From Dethiosulfovibrio peptidovorans DSM 11002 (GTDB lineage Bacteria; Synergistota; Synergistia; Synergistales; Dethiosulfovibrionaceae), in contig NZ_ABTR02000001.1 in NCBI RefSeq assembly GCF_000172975.1, positions 310,001-374,000 on the forward strand: DNA of 64,000 bases, read 5' to 3'. Every line of letters begins with the position of its first letter. The stretch's first letter is position 1. The notes under the pieces are model-generated. The model ran no database searches. It was not told where the DNA came from and was given only the letters and a program-made list of their open reading frames with translations. A program made the position numbers and the translations under genes. Positions 1-9,232 of the stretch are shown piece by piece.

Positions 1-1017
1 CTTGGAGATCAGATCCCTTATGGAGCCGATGGCCTCGGGAGCCAATCTGAGACTGTCGGTTCTCATGTAGGTTATAAGACCTGTAAGCCCTCTGCCATGT
101 ATGTTTATGCCTTCGAACAGAGATTGGGCCACCCTCATGGCCCGACGAGGGGAGAAACCAAGTCTCCTTGCGGCCTCCTGCTGTAGGGTGCTGGTCTTCA
201 AGGGGGCGGGAGCCTTTCTGCGTCCCTCTCTGGTGGTAAAGGAGGTGACTGTTATGCCCTCTCTCTTTACCGTCTCGACTATCTCCTGGGCTTTTTCGGC
301 ACTGTCTATCTTCATGGGACGGCCCTTGACCATGAGGGTCTTTCCGTCTTTTTTCTCTACTTTCAGATGGTAGCGACGGCCGTCCTCCGAGCTTCCGTCA
401 ACCTCCACTATCCAGTAGGGCTGAGGCTCGAAGGTCTCTATCTCCTTCTCTCTACGGCAGAGTATGGTCAAGGCCACAGACTGTACCCTTCCGGCGGAAA
501 GGCCGTATCTTATCTTCTTCCACAGAAGCGGGCTTAGGGTGTAGCCGACCAGACGGTCCAGTACCCTTCTGGCCTGCTGGGCGTTGACCTTGGCCATGTC
601 GATAGGCTCCGGATCGTCCAGGGCCTGAACCACCGCGTCCTTCGTTATCTGATGGACCCTTATGCGACATTCCGAGTCGGGTTCTATGTCCATCAGACCG
701 GCCAGGTGCCAGGCTATGGCCTCTCCCTCTCTATCGGGGTCGGAGGCCAAGAGTACCTTGCGACTCTTGGAAGCCAGGGAGACCAGTTCCTTCTTGATCT
801 TGGCCTTTCCCTTGACCAATATGTATTCCGGCTGAAAGTTGGAGTCAACGTCTATGGCCAGGCGGCTTTTAGGAAGGTCCATTATGTGCCCCACGCTGGC
901 CTTGACGGTGTAGCCCGGACCTAACATCTTAGTGAGGGTTTTCGCCTTCGTGGGAGACTCTACCACCACCAGCACCGTTCCGGTTTCGCTTTTAGTTTTT
1001 TTCTTCGCTTTAGCCAT
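1..1017 (-). CDS. topA: DNA topoisomerase I, N-terminal part (runs off window)
   Basis: Type IA topoisomerase, which relaxes negative supercoils through a covalent 5'-phosphotyrosine intermediate. Only the first 339 codons are in the window; the rest lies beyond the left edge. After a lysine-rich leader the Toprim fold begins with VLVVVESPTKA near residue 15 and carries the acidic DPDREGEA motif near residue 93. The active-site tyrosine is Tyr317 in GLITYMRTDS. The ATG at 1015-1017 follows a strong ribosome binding site, GAGGAGGCGAC. The small gene just upstream ends 15 bp away, so the two may be cotranscribed. The family assignment is secure. Confidence 0.97.
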   Translation of the reverse strand, partial: MAKAKKKTKSETGTVLVVVESPTKAKTLTKMLGPGYTVKASVGHIMDLPKSRLAIDVDSNFQPEYILVKGKAKIKKELVSLASKSRKVLLASDPDREGEAIAWHLAGLMDIEPDSECRIRVHQITKDAVVQALDDPEPIDMAKVNAQQARRVLDRLVGYTLSPLLWKKIRYGLSAGRVQSVALTILCRREKEIETFEPQPYWIVEVDGSSEDGRRYHLKVEKKDGKTLMVKGRPMKIDSAEKAQEIVETVKREGITVTSFTTREGRRKAPAPLKTSTLQQEAARRLGFSPRRAMRVAQSLFEGINIHGRGLTGLITYMRTDSLRLAPEAIGSIRDLISK

Positions 1018-1032
1018 CCGTCGCCTCCTCTC

Positions 1033-1305
1033 TCAACAGATCCAGGAAGGGGCCCCGTCGTTTTTACGGATGGCCCATTCGGGTCCGTGACATATGTCTA
1101 TGAAAAAAGTATCCACGAATGCGCTGAATATCTCGGCGTCGACGGGACGATGATGACTTCTGCCGAAAGCTACCGCCTCATCGATGGCTTTTTCAACGAC
1201 CTCGGAAGGGACGTCTTTACAGGCAAGATAGCGATAGACCATGGTCTGAGCGTCCATATCCAAGAACCACCGTTCTACGTCGTGTAGCGTTCTAGTCACT
1301 GGCAT
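1033..1305 (-). CDS. Hypothetical protein, 90 aa
   Basis: Family not recognised. The frame is open further upstream to 1407, but the ATG at 1303-1305 has the better ribosome binding site (GCGAGGAATTG directly before it), giving a 90-residue acidic protein starting MPVTRTLHDVERWFL. It is probably soluble and largely helical, with aromatic and histidine residues (GRSHHRP, ICHGPEW) and no membrane segment. It lies between the ppsA terminator and topA on the same strand. A role cannot be inferred from sequence or position; it may simply be the first gene of a topA transcript. Confidence 0.6.
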   Translation of the reverse strand: MPVTRTLHDVERWFLDMDAQTMVYRYLACKDVPSEVVEKAIDEAVAFGRSHHRPVDAEIFSAFVDTFFIDICHGPEWAIRKNDGAPSWIC

Positions 1306-1383
1306 CAATTCCTCGCTTGAAAATATATGAAACGACCGACATTGTACCCTCACCGGCGGAGTTGTCAACCGAAAGACGTCAAA

Positions 1384-1426
1384 ATCGAGGGCGAGTGTCT
1401 CCCGCAACGGAAGCCTCGCCCTCGAT
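1384..1426 (-). terminator. Intrinsic terminator downstream of ppsA
   Basis: A 12-bp perfect inverted repeat (1384-1395 and 1415-1426, arm ATCGAGGGCGAG) is followed on the minus strand by a short T run. It lies about 20 bp past the ppsA stop codon and separates ppsA from the topA side. Confidence 0.8.
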
Positions 1427-1447
1427 CTTATATAGACTATTCAAAGC

Positions 1448-3832
1448 CTAGCGGTCAAGCCCTGTCAATCCTCTTATTCCGTTCAATATGAGTCTCTGCT
1501 CTACTCCGGCGACCAGTTTCCTGGTGTAGGCCACCGTGTCAGGATTGACGCTCATGCTATCTATGCCGGACCTAACGAGGAACTCGGCGAAGTCGGGATA
1601 GAGGGATGGACCCTGACCACAGATGGAACAGGTGATACCGTGGCGATGGGCCGCCTCTATCAGTGTCTTTATCGCCCTGGTAACGGAGATATTCCTCTCG
1701 TCGAAGTACCCCATAGTGTTCAGTATACCCGAGTCCCTGTCGACCCCCATGACCAGCTGGGTGAGGTCGTTGCTGCCTATGCTGAAGCCGTCCACCATCT
1801 GGGCGAACTCGTCGGCTGCGAAGACTACCGCTGGGACCTCGGCCATGATCCAGAGCTTGAACGACTTGTTTCGGACGAGCCCCTCGGAGGCCAATATTTC
1901 CTTGACCCTCTCCAGCTCCCAGGTAGTCCGGACGAAGGGAAGCATGACCCAGACGTTTATGAGGCCGTATTCGTCTCTTACCTTCTTGATGGCACGACAC
2001 TCCAGTCGGAAGCCCTCCTCGTATTCGTCGGAGATATATCGGGAGACCCCTCGCCAGCCTATCATGGGGTTGTTCTCTACCGGCTCGACCTCTTCCCCTC
2101 CCTTGAGGCCGCGGAACTCGTTGGTCCTGAAGTCACTGAGGCGGACAACCACGGGACGGGGATATACCGCCTGGGCGACGGCAGTAACGGATTCGGACAT
2201 CTCGTGTATGAGTTTGTCTCCCTCGCCGTTTTTGACCATGTACATGGGATGCACTCCCAAACTGTTGAAGATGAACTCGGTCCTCATGAGACCTATTCCG
2301 TCGAAGGGAAGGTTTTTATATTTATTCACCACCGACGAGTCGCCGAGATTCATGTATATCTTGGTCCCCGTCACGGGGGCCAGATCGTAGACCATGTCCC
2401 TGTTGTAGGACGGGGCCGCTCCTGGCGCTAGAGGAGAGTGTTTATCCTCATCGGAAGACAGAGATACCGCTCCGTCGTAGACCACTCCTCTGGTGGCGTC
2501 CACCGTGACAACCGCTCCCTCGGAGAGTCGAGAGGATCCGTTCTTGGATCCTACGATGCAGGGGATGCCCAGCTCCCTGGAAACTATGGCGGCATGGCAG
2601 GTTCGTCCCCCTTCGTCGGTGACGACCGCGGCGGCCCTCTTCATGGCCGGAACCATGTCAGGATTCGTCATGGTGGTAACCATTATCTGTCCATCCACGA
2701 CCCTGTCTATCTCGTCGATAGTCTTAACCACCACCACCGTTCCCGACGCTATGCCAGGAGAGGCGGCCAATCCTCTGACCAATACCTTGAGCGCCTTTTT
2801 ATCCTCCACGGCCTTCTCCTCCTCGTTTGCCTTGGGCTCGTCCAAGAGAGTGGTGATAGGACGAGCCTGAAGTATATAGAGCCGTGACGTGTCTCCGTCG
2901 AAGGCCCATTCTATGTCCATAGGAGCACCGTATATCTCCTCTATCCTACGTGCCGCCGATCCCAGGGCCCTTATTTCCTCCGCTCCCAGACACTGTTTGT
3001 CCACGAACTGAGGCCCCAGAAAGTCGGCTACCGGAACGGAGACCGTACCCTGCTCCGATTTCTTCTCCGCCACCATGGTCCTCTTCTCCGCCACGTTGAC
3101 GTCCATAAGGGCCAGGTCCCTTTTATCCAGTATGTACTCGTCGGGAGTCACCATTCCCGAGACTACCGCCTCTCCGAGCCCCCAGCTGGCCTCTATCATT
3201 ATCTGAGAACGACTGTTGGTCACGGGGTTGGCTGTGAACATGACGCCGGACCTCTCGCTGGAGACCATCTTTTGGACCACGGCGCTGAGGGCTACCTGAA
3301 AGTGATCGTATCCCTGGCGCTGCCTGTAATAGGTCGCCCTGGCAGTCCACAGAGAAGCCCAGCAGCGCCTGACGTGAGCCACGACAGAGTCGGCACCTAT
3401 CACGTGAAGATAGGTATCCTGCTGTCCTGCAAAGGACGCGTCGGGTAGGTCCTCGGCGGTCGCGGAGCTGCGGACTGCCACCCTCGGATCGTTCAGATCG
3501 ATAGACTCAGAAAGCTCTCGGTAGGCGGTGCGTATCTCCGCCTCAATATCCACCGGAATGGGAGACTCCTCTATAAGTCTTCTGACTGAATCGCAGGCCC
3601 TGGACAGATCGACGGAGCTCTCCACGTCCACCGAGCCGACGGCCTCCCTTATCTTTCCCTCTATCCCGGCTCCTTTGATAAAGTCGACATAGGCCTGGGC
3701 GGTTACGCAGAAACCGGGAGGCACGTCCACACCGTTCACTGTTAGCTCCCCGAGGTTGGCACCTTTTCCCCCGACCAAGGCGACATCGTCTTTGCCTATT
3801 CCGTTGAACCATCTCACGTATCTGTAAGCCAT
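1448..3832 (-). CDS. ppsA: Phosphoenolpyruvate synthase
   Basis: PEP synthase (pyruvate, water dikinase) makes PEP, AMP and phosphate from pyruvate and ATP for gluconeogenesis from pyruvate-forming substrates. At 794 residues it has full family length. The order is an ATP-grasp nucleotide-binding domain (about 1-340), the swivelling phosphohistidine domain with GGRTCHAAIVSREL (His413), and the C-terminal TIM-barrel PEP/pyruvate domain ending with CSICGQGPS (Cys738 as acid/base). The ATG has the ribosome binding site GGGGAGGAGA. The gene is divergent from a PucR-like regulator, and ppsR, encoding the kinase/phosphatase family that controls this enzyme, lies 1.3 kb away. A terminator hairpin follows the gene. 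Confidence 0.96.
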   Translation of the reverse strand: MAYRYVRWFNGIGKDDVALVGGKGANLGELTVNGVDVPPGFCVTAQAYVDFIKGAGIEGKIREAVGSVDVESSVDLSRACDSVRRLIEESPIPVDIEAEIRTAYRELSESIDLNDPRVAVRSSATAEDLPDASFAGQQDTYLHVIGADSVVAHVRRCWASLWTARATYYRQRQGYDHFQVALSAVVQKMVSSERSGVMFTANPVTNSRSQIMIEASWGLGEAVVSGMVTPDEYILDKRDLALMDVNVAEKRTMVAEKKSEQGTVSVPVADFLGPQFVDKQCLGAEEIRALGSAARRIEEIYGAPMDIEWAFDGDTSRLYILQARPITTLLDEPKANEEEKAVEDKKALKVLVRGLAASPGIASGTVVVVKTIDEIDRVVDGQIMVTTMTNPDMVPAMKRAAAVVTDEGGRTCHAAIVSRELGIPCIVGSKNGSSRLSEGAVVTVDATRGVVYDGAVSLSSDEDKHSPLAPGAAPSYNRDMVYDLAPVTGTKIYMNLGDSSVVNKYKNLPFDGIGLMRTEFIFNSLGVHPMYMVKNGEGDKLIHEMSESVTAVAQAVYPRPVVVRLSDFRTNEFRGLKGGEEVEPVENNPMIGWRGVSRYISDEYEEGFRLECRAIKKVRDEYGLINVWVMLPFVRTTWELERVKEILASEGLVRNKSFKLWIMAEVPAVVFAADEFAQMVDGFSIGSNDLTQLVMGVDRDSGILNTMGYFDERNISVTRAIKTLIEAAHRHGITCSICGQGPSLYPDFAEFLVRSGIDSMSVNPDTVAYTRKLVAGVEQRLILNGIRGLTGLDR

Positions 3833-3904
3833 TGAAGATCTCCTCCCCGGTATCCATAACGAACTTGCCCTATTATGCCCCGAAAAAACGGGCGATACGT
3901 GGTA

Positions 3905-3983
3905 TTATTTGACATAAATAACGGCATAAATCTATGGTATAGCGACACTGAAACACTATATTCAACCTTTATTATGAAATAAA
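3905..3983. promoter_or_regulatory. Divergent ppsA / PucR-like regulator control region
   Basis: The 200 bp between the divergent starts at 3832 and 4033 is AT-rich. It contains two similar AT palindromes, TTATTT-GACAT-AAATAA (3905-3921) and TTTATT-ATGA-AATAAA (3968-3983). A TTGACA hexamer on the plus strand overlaps the first. They are candidate operators or promoter parts shared by ppsA and the regulator gene; exact -10 elements are unclear. Confidence 0.4.
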
Positions 3984-4032
3984 ACAACTCAAAGAGGTTT
4001 ATGCTGTATAAGCGGGGAGGGAGTTTACTGAC

Positions 4033-5163
4033 ATGGACCCTCTACAAAACGAGGGCAATCCGGCATCTGTATTCATGAGGTCCATAGAGGATAGGAAGGG
4101 AGTTGAGGAGACCGTCCAGATTCTGGGAGAATTCCTGGGCAACGTCGCTTTCTGGGAAAACGACACGGGGAATCTGCACCTGGCGGCAAAATCGAGCCAG
4201 TTCGTGTCTCAGGTCAAGGAGATGCCTCTCCACGAGCTTATAGCTATATACCCTCACGGAACAGTCGAGGACAAGGGCGAGAGGCTGGGCTACGTTCTCT
4301 ACTACAGGGAGGAGGGGGCAGATCCAACCGGGGAATCCCAGATTCTCCGATTCGGGACCACCGCTCTGAGATTGGCTATAGAGGAAAGAAAGGGTAGGTC
4401 GGAAGAGAACCACCAGATGAAGGGCGACCTTGTCAGGGACATCCTGGCAAAGAACAGAAGGCTGGCCGAGAGATCTCTGAGAAAGGCCGCCGAAAGGGGA
4501 TCGGGGATCACTGGCTCGCTGCTAGTTCTCGTGGCGAAATTCAACGGAGGCAAGAATACCTCGGAACCGGTATATCTCCTATCTCGGTGGTTTCAATCCC
4601 GTTTTCCCTCGGCTTTGCAGGGGACGGTAATGGACGATCTGGTCTTGTTGCTACCGGTAAAGAGTAAGGAATGGAGGAACGATCTGGAGTCTGCTCTCGC
4701 TGAGTTTCTTTCAAAGAGAAAGGGTAGAGAGGAGTTCTCCATAGGGGTAGGCTCCGTTGTGGACAACGCGGTGGAGGCGTGGAAAAGCCACGAGGAGGCG
4801 ATGGAGGCCATCGTCTTGGGAGGTCGCCTCGACAAGGGACCGGTATCCTTCTGGCAGGACATGGAAATATACGACGTGCTCAGGAGCCTCCCCCCAACTG
4901 CTAAGAACACGAAGTTCGTTAATCGCTACATGAACGTCATCCGGCAGGACAAGGACGCAAGGGATACACTAAGGTCGCTGGTTAGATCCGGCTGGCATCT
5001 GAAGACCGCCGCAGCTGATCTTAAGATACACTACAACACCCTCAGGTACCGCCAGAACAGGATATGGGAGATTTTAGGCATGGACGGTCAGGACCCTATG
5101 GCCAAGCTCAACCTGACCCTCGCATGTCTGATGGACGAGATAAAGGAGGATATGGGGCCCTAG
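4033..5163 (+). CDS. PucR/CdaR-type helix-turn-helix transcriptional regulator
   Basis: A 376-residue probable transcription factor. The C-terminal 60 residues (LRSLVRSGWHLKTAAADLKIHYNTL and following) match the PucR/CdaR-family helix-turn-helix, where the spacing of helix 2, the NTLRYR turn and the recognition helix is typical. The middle (about 140-300) resembles the GGDEF-like linker domain of these regulators, and the N-terminal part may be a sensor. The gene is divergent from ppsA with a 200-bp palindrome-bearing gap, so control of ppsA is a reasonable inference, not shown. The ATG follows GGGAGGG. Confidence 0.8.
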   Translation: MDPLQNEGNPASVFMRSIEDRKGVEETVQILGEFLGNVAFWENDTGNLHLAAKSSQFVSQVKEMPLHELIAIYPHGTVEDKGERLGYVLYYREEGADPTGESQILRFGTTALRLAIEERKGRSEENHQMKGDLVRDILAKNRRLAERSLRKAAERGSGITGSLLVLVAKFNGGKNTSEPVYLLSRWFQSRFPSALQGTVMDDLVLLLPVKSKEWRNDLESALAEFLSKRKGREEFSIGVGSVVDNAVEAWKSHEEAMEAIVLGGRLDKGPVSFWQDMEIYDVLRSLPPTAKNTKFVNRYMNVIRQDKDARDTLRSLVRSGWHLKTAAADLKIHYNTLRYRQNRIWEILGMDGQDPMAKLNLTLACLMDEIKEDMGP

Positions 5164-5168
5164 GTGTT

Positions 5169-5993
5169 TCAGGAGTTGTTTCCGATAAAATCCAAAACCT
5201 CCTGAGCGGTCTCCTCGATGGCTCTGCCGGTTACGTCGAAAACTGTAGCGCCAACTCTGTTCATGACCGACCGAGCGTAGACGAGCTCTTTTTCGACTCT
5301 ATCCCTCTGGGCGTAAGAGGCTTTCTCCGGGTCCAGACCAAGCATCTGGAGCCTTTCTCTTCGAATCTGCATCAGAGCGTTGGGATCTATGACCAGCCCC
5401 ACTATGCGAGCTCTGGGGACCTGAAAAAGCTGCTCCGGCGGATCCAGCTCAGGAACGAGGGGGATGTTGCCGGTACGATAGCCTTTGTTGGCGAGATACA
5501 TGGAGAGGGGGGTCTTGCAGGTTCTGGAGACCCCAAGTATGACCAAGTCGGCCTCTCCCAGAAGATGGGGATTGCTTCCGTCGTCGCAGGTGATCGAGTA
5601 TTCTATTGCCTTGACCCTCTTGAAGTAGGCTTCGTCCATCTGATGCATCAGCCCCGGCTCCTCTAGCGGAGGAACTCCCAGATGGGATGAGAAGGCGTCC
5701 ATGAGAGGTCCGAATATATCGACGACCTCGACGCCATATCTCTGGGCTTCCTTTCGGAAACAGGCCCTTATCTTATGTTCTACGAGGGTGCAGACTATCA
5801 CTGCTCCGGATTCTTTAGCCAACTCACAGACCTGACGAGCCATGTCCGGCTCCTTCAGGTAACGATAGCGGGTGAATTTTATCCTCTTATCAGGGAACTG
5901 CCTCGCAGCGGCCAAGGCCACGCTATGGGCGGTCTCTCCGGTAAAGTCAGATATTACAAATATATTAAGATCCTGTCCTTCTTCGGCAAGCAC
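5169..5993 (-). CDS. ppsR: PEP synthase regulatory protein (DUF299 kinase/pyrophosphorylase)
   Basis: Member of the DUF299 family, bifunctional enzymes that inactivate PEP synthase (or pyruvate phosphate dikinase) by ADP-dependent threonine phosphorylation and reactivate it by Pi-dependent dephosphorylation. Visible marks are the N-terminal NIFVISDFTGETA and the P-loop-like GVSRTCKTPLSMYLANKG. The frame is open to 6032, but a GTG at 5991-5993 with the well-spaced ribosome binding site GAGAGGGG lies just after the dprA stop and gives the usual short N-terminus, so that start (274 aa) is preferred. It is the last gene of the lepB-to-ppsR operon and close to ppsA, its probable target. Confidence 0.93.
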   Translation of the reverse strand: MLAEEGQDLNIFVISDFTGETAHSVALAAARQFPDKRIKFTRYRYLKEPDMARQVCELAKESGAVIVCTLVEHKIRACFRKEAQRYGVEVVDIFGPLMDAFSSHLGVPPLEEPGLMHQMDEAYFKRVKAIEYSITCDDGSNPHLLGEADLVILGVSRTCKTPLSMYLANKGYRTGNIPLVPELDPPEQLFQVPRARIVGLVIDPNALMQIRRERLQMLGLDPEKASYAQRDRVEKELVYARSVMNRVGATVFDVTGRAIEETAQEVLDFIGNNS

Positions 5994-6013
5994 GAGAAAA
6001 CCCCTCTCTATTC

Positions 6014-7090
6014 TCACAAAAGAGCGCACCAACGCCCCGGGCCGGAACGGTATATCTTTTCATCCGCCTCCAGATCGGCCAAAGTCGCCAGGACTTCCGG
6101 CACGGATATACCCAGTTTGTCCGCCAGGCCGTCGGCGGTGATCCCCCCGGACGTGGCTATTTCCTCCAGCAAAGGAGACGGCTTAGGGGGTTCCCCGGGA
6201 GGAAAAAGAGACAGCTGCGAGTCCCTTCCTGCTACGAATGAGACGAATTCATCCAGATCCCAAAGGGGCTGTGCTCCGTCGAAGAGGAGCTTGTTCGATC
6301 CCTGTGAGACTTTCTGCACAATAGGTCCGGGAACGGCCCATACAGGGCGCCCCATCTCGCCGGCCAATCCTGCGGTTATCATGGATCCACCCTTTATGGG
6401 GGATTCCACCACGACCAGATGATCGGCCAACGCCGCAATAATACCGTTTCTTTTCGGAAAATGCCAACGGTTTCCCCTGATTCCCATAGGGAAACGGCTC
6501 ATCAAGGCACCTCGTTTTTCCGATATGGATGAGAAAAGTTGCTCGTGTCCTCTAGGATAGACGACATCAACACCGGTTCCAAGGACTGCGACGGTAGCCC
6601 CTTGGCCTTCCAACGCACCGGAATGAGCGGATCCATCGATACCCATGGCTCCTCCGCTGACCACCAGGACCCCGGCTAAGGCCAGTCTCTCCGCCAAGGC
6701 GCGAGCTACCTGGGAACCGTAGGGAGAACATCTTCTGGTACCGACGATAGAGACACAGGGGCCAGGTATAGGCCAGGATCCCTTTACGTAGAGGACGACG
6801 GGAGGGTCGTCAGAGTGGTCCAGTCCGTCGGGGAAAAGGGGATCCCCTCTGAAAAAAACCTGGGCACCGAAGCGAGAGGCTCTCTCCATCTCCTCCTCCG
6901 GCCAGTCAGAACCGTAGAGCCCAGCCATTCTTTCCCATCGGTCTTCTTTGAATCCCAGGGATAGGGCCAGCTTTCGATTCGACACAAGGGATTCGGCGGT
7001 CTCTCCCAGAAGGTCCAGCTCACGAGCCCACTGCCCCGGGGCGTTCACAGAGAAGTTTAGAGCCAACAGGGCTCTTTCGCTACGGGTCAT
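6014..7090 (-). CDS. dprA: DNA-processing protein DprA/Smf
   Basis: DprA binds incoming single-stranded DNA and loads RecA during natural transformation. The 358-residue protein has a helical N-terminal part (1-95), the Rossmann-like DprA fold with SIVGTRRCSPYG (about 125) and SGGAMGIDGSAHSGAL (about 155), and a C-terminal winged-helix-like segment (about 300-358, ADGLADKLGISVPEVL). Its ATG overlaps the comM stop in an ATGA (7087-7090), showing translational coupling. The comM-dprA pair suggests a competence function, though both are widespread also in bacteria not known to be transformable. Confidence 0.95.
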   Translation of the reverse strand: MTRSERALLALNFSVNAPGQWARELDLLGETAESLVSNRKLALSLGFKEDRWERMAGLYGSDWPEEEMERASRFGAQVFFRGDPLFPDGLDHSDDPPVVLYVKGSWPIPGPCVSIVGTRRCSPYGSQVARALAERLALAGVLVVSGGAMGIDGSAHSGALEGQGATVAVLGTGVDVVYPRGHEQLFSSISEKRGALMSRFPMGIRGNRWHFPKRNGIIAALADHLVVVESPIKGGSMITAGLAGEMGRPVWAVPGPIVQKVSQGSNKLLFDGAQPLWDLDEFVSFVAGRDSQLSLFPPGEPPKPSPLLEEIATSGGITADGLADKLGISVPEVLATLADLEADEKIYRSGPGRWCALL

Positions 7091-8586
7091 GATCGATTTT
7101 CCCCTCTGTAGGATAGGGCCTCCATGACCGCTACCTTAGAGACCTCCGTCTCTCCGGCAAGGTCAGCCACGGTCCTGGAGACCTTCAGAACCCTGGACAT
7201 TCCCCTTCCCGAGAGGTTCAACCGGTTTGCCATCTTGATCAGGACGGCCTTTCCCTCCTGGGATAGGGCCATCTCTTTTCTGAGAAGTTTTTCCGGCACC
7301 TCGGCGTTGCAGCCATAGCCCCATCGACGCCATCGTTCCCTCTGTGCGGACCTGGCCATGCAGACTCTATCTCGTATAGAATCGCTTTTTTCCGACGCCG
7401 CCACGGACAGTCCGACCAATTCCTCAGGAGATAGACGAGGCACCGATATATGGAGATCGACTCTGTCCATCATCGGTCCGGAGAATTTACGTCTGTATCT
7501 CTCAAGCTCGGAGGCGGAACATTTACAGGTCTCGACTGGATCACCGTACCACCCGCACCCACAGGGGTTGGCCGCCAACACCAGTAGGACTCTGGAGGGA
7601 TATTCAACCGTTCCGGAGGCCCTGCTGACCGAGATAGCCCCGTCCTCGAGAGGCTGCCTCATGGCCTCGACGAGATCTCGACGAAATTCGGTGAACTCGT
7701 CCAAAAACAGGACCCCTCTGTGGGCCAGGGATATCTCACCGGGCCTGAGGGCAGAACCTCCGCCGCAGACCGCCACGGTCGATGCGGTATGATGGACGAT
7801 TCTGAAAGGGGGCTGACGATCCAGAGGTCCATCGCTGCCCAGGGTGCTCCTGACAGTAAGGGTCTCCAGGAGCTCACGATCCGACAGTGGAGGCAGAATT
7901 CCCCTCAACGCCCGGGCCAACATCGTCTTACCGCTGCCGGGAGCCCCGACCAACAGAACGTTATGGTGTCCTGCCGCGGCTATCTCCAAGGCCCTTTTGG
8001 CCGCAGATTGGCCTCTGATATCGCCGAAGTCGGGATCCGCCGCAGGTATGTCCGATCCCGGTTTTTCCGGCTTCACCCTAGGGAGGTCCGAGCCGGATTT
8101 TATATGGCTCAGAAGAGAGGACAGATGATCCACCACGTATGCCTCTACGTCGGAGACTAAACCAACCTGGGTGGCGTTGCCCTCCGGGACGTATAGAGGC
8201 ATGCCGGATTTTCGAGCCAAGATGGCGGCAGGCACGGCACCTCTCACAGGGCGTATTTTTCCGTCCAGGGCAAGCTCTCCCATGAAGAGAGATGGCCTGG
8301 ACAGAGGCAACCTGTCGGAACGAAGCGCCAACCCCACCGCTATGGGCAGGTCCATGAGGGTTCCTTCCTTAGGAAGGTCGGCCGGGGCGAGGTTCACCGC
8401 TATTCTTCCCTTCAGAGAGACGCCGACAGACCTGAGGGCAGCCCGGACCCTCTCCTTGGATTCCCTGACCGATGCGTCCGGAAGGCCGACTATGGAGATG
8501 GAGAACAGTCCTCCTGCCATCTCCACCTCTACGTCCACCTCTCTGGCCTCGACACCTCTCAATGTGACGGCTTTTACTGGGTTCAC
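7087..8586 (-). CDS. comM: ComM/YifB family Mg-chelatase-like AAA+ ATPase
   Basis: ComM-type AAA+ helicase, which promotes branch migration during integration of transforming DNA. The order is an N-terminal Lon-protease-like fold (about 20-170), the AAA+ core with Walker A GAPGSGKTMLARAL, a Walker B region VLFLDEFTEF, and the C-terminal Mg-chelatase subdomain with SGRGMSRVLKVSRTVADL. A zinc-like CGCGWYG...CKC insertion is present. The frame is open to an ATG at 8619, but the GTG at 8584-8586 overlaps the yraN stop (GTGA) and gives the family-typical N-terminus (VKAVTLRGVEAREVDVE), so 499 aa is preferred. Confidence 0.94.
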   Translation of the reverse strand: MNPVKAVTLRGVEAREVDVEVEMAGGLFSISIVGLPDASVRESKERVRAALRSVGVSLKGRIAVNLAPADLPKEGTLMDLPIAVGLALRSDRLPLSRPSLFMGELALDGKIRPVRGAVPAAILARKSGMPLYVPEGNATQVGLVSDVEAYVVDHLSSLLSHIKSGSDLPRVKPEKPGSDIPAADPDFGDIRGQSAAKRALEIAAAGHHNVLLVGAPGSGKTMLARALRGILPPLSDRELLETLTVRSTLGSDGPLDRQPPFRIVHHTASTVAVCGGGSALRPGEISLAHRGVLFLDEFTEFRRDLVEAMRQPLEDGAISVSRASGTVEYPSRVLLVLAANPCGCGWYGDPVETCKCSASELERYRRKFSGPMMDRVDLHISVPRLSPEELVGLSVAASEKSDSIRDRVCMARSAQRERWRRWGYGCNAEVPEKLLRKEMALSQEGKAVLIKMANRLNLSGRGMSRVLKVSRTVADLAGETEVSKVAVMEALSYRGENRS

Positions 8587-8954
8587 AACACCACATCTCC
8601 TCCCGTGATGTCCCGACAATGATTCAGGAACAAACGTCCCTTCCTCTCAGTCAAGGCGATCAGATCGATCCGCCAGAACCCGTTCCACCCCGTCTTTTCT
8701 ACGTAGGCAGCCCCTGCGATCACGAGGCGCCTGAGTTTTCTCGGTCCCACCGAGTCCTCGGGAGACATTATTATGCCGGTAGTCCTGAATCGGACCTCGA
8801 CTATCACCAGGGTATCCCCATCCCTAGCGACTATATCCAGCTCTCCCCTGCGGAAACGTACGTTTCTTTCCAGGACGGTCCATCCCAGGTTTCGAAGGTA
8901 ACGACAGGCGAGGTCCTCTCCTCGCTTGCCCTTTTCGAGATGAGGGGCGGTCAC
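8583..8954 (-). CDS. YraN/UPF0102 endonuclease-like protein
   Basis: A 123-residue member of the YraN (UPF0102) family with a PD-(D/E)XK nuclease-like fold. Diagnostic motifs are KGKRGEDLACRYLRNLGW, RRGELDIVARDGDTLVIVEV and the C-terminal RIDLIAL. The biochemical role is not established. The start is a GTG two bases past the stop of the FlhB-like gene, and the stop overlaps the comM start. Its position between rnhB and dprA/comM is common in many bacterial genomes. Confidence 0.92.
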   Translation of the reverse strand: MTAPHLEKGKRGEDLACRYLRNLGWTVLERNVRFRRGELDIVARDGDTLVIVEVRFRTTGIIMSPEDSVGPRKLRRLVIAGAAYVEKTGWNGFWRIDLIALTERKGRLFLNHCRDITGGDVVL

Positions 8955-8956
8955 GG

Positions 8957-9232
8957 TTATCGACTTCCCACGTCGACTTTGTATATGAAGGCCAGGACCC
9001 TTGCGACCGCCTCGTAGAGGTCGAGAGGTATTTCCTCCCCTATATCCAACGCCAGGAGGGCGCTGACCAGAGCGGCGTCCTCCACTATGGGGACCTCCGC
9101 CTCGCGGGCGACCTCAACGATTCTCTCGGCTATCCTTCCCGATCCGGATGCGACGAGATGGGGGGCCTCTCTTTCCTCTCTGTCGTATTTCAGGGCTGCC
9201 GCCTTGAAGCGGCCTTTATCGCCGTCGTTCAT
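8957..9232 (-). CDS. FlhB C-terminal-like export-switch domain protein
   Basis: A 91-residue protein matching only the cytoplasmic C-terminal domain of FlhB/EscU/YscU, the switch that changes type III export specificity. The typical pattern AALKYDREEREAPHLVASGSGRIAERIVEVAREAEVPIVEDAALVSALL is seen in pieces: KYD near residue 15, P-H-L-V-A-S-G, and V-P-I-V-E-D. There are no transmembrane helices. The NPTH autocleavage motif of full FlhB is absent. Its ATG overlaps the FliK-like stop (ATGA). Such FlhB-like orphans occur beside FliK-like genes in Clostridia and related phyla. Confidence 0.85.
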   Translation of the reverse strand: MNDGDKGRFKAAALKYDREEREAPHLVASGSGRIAERIVEVAREAEVPIVEDAALVSALLALDIGEEIPLDLYEAVARVLAFIYKVDVGSR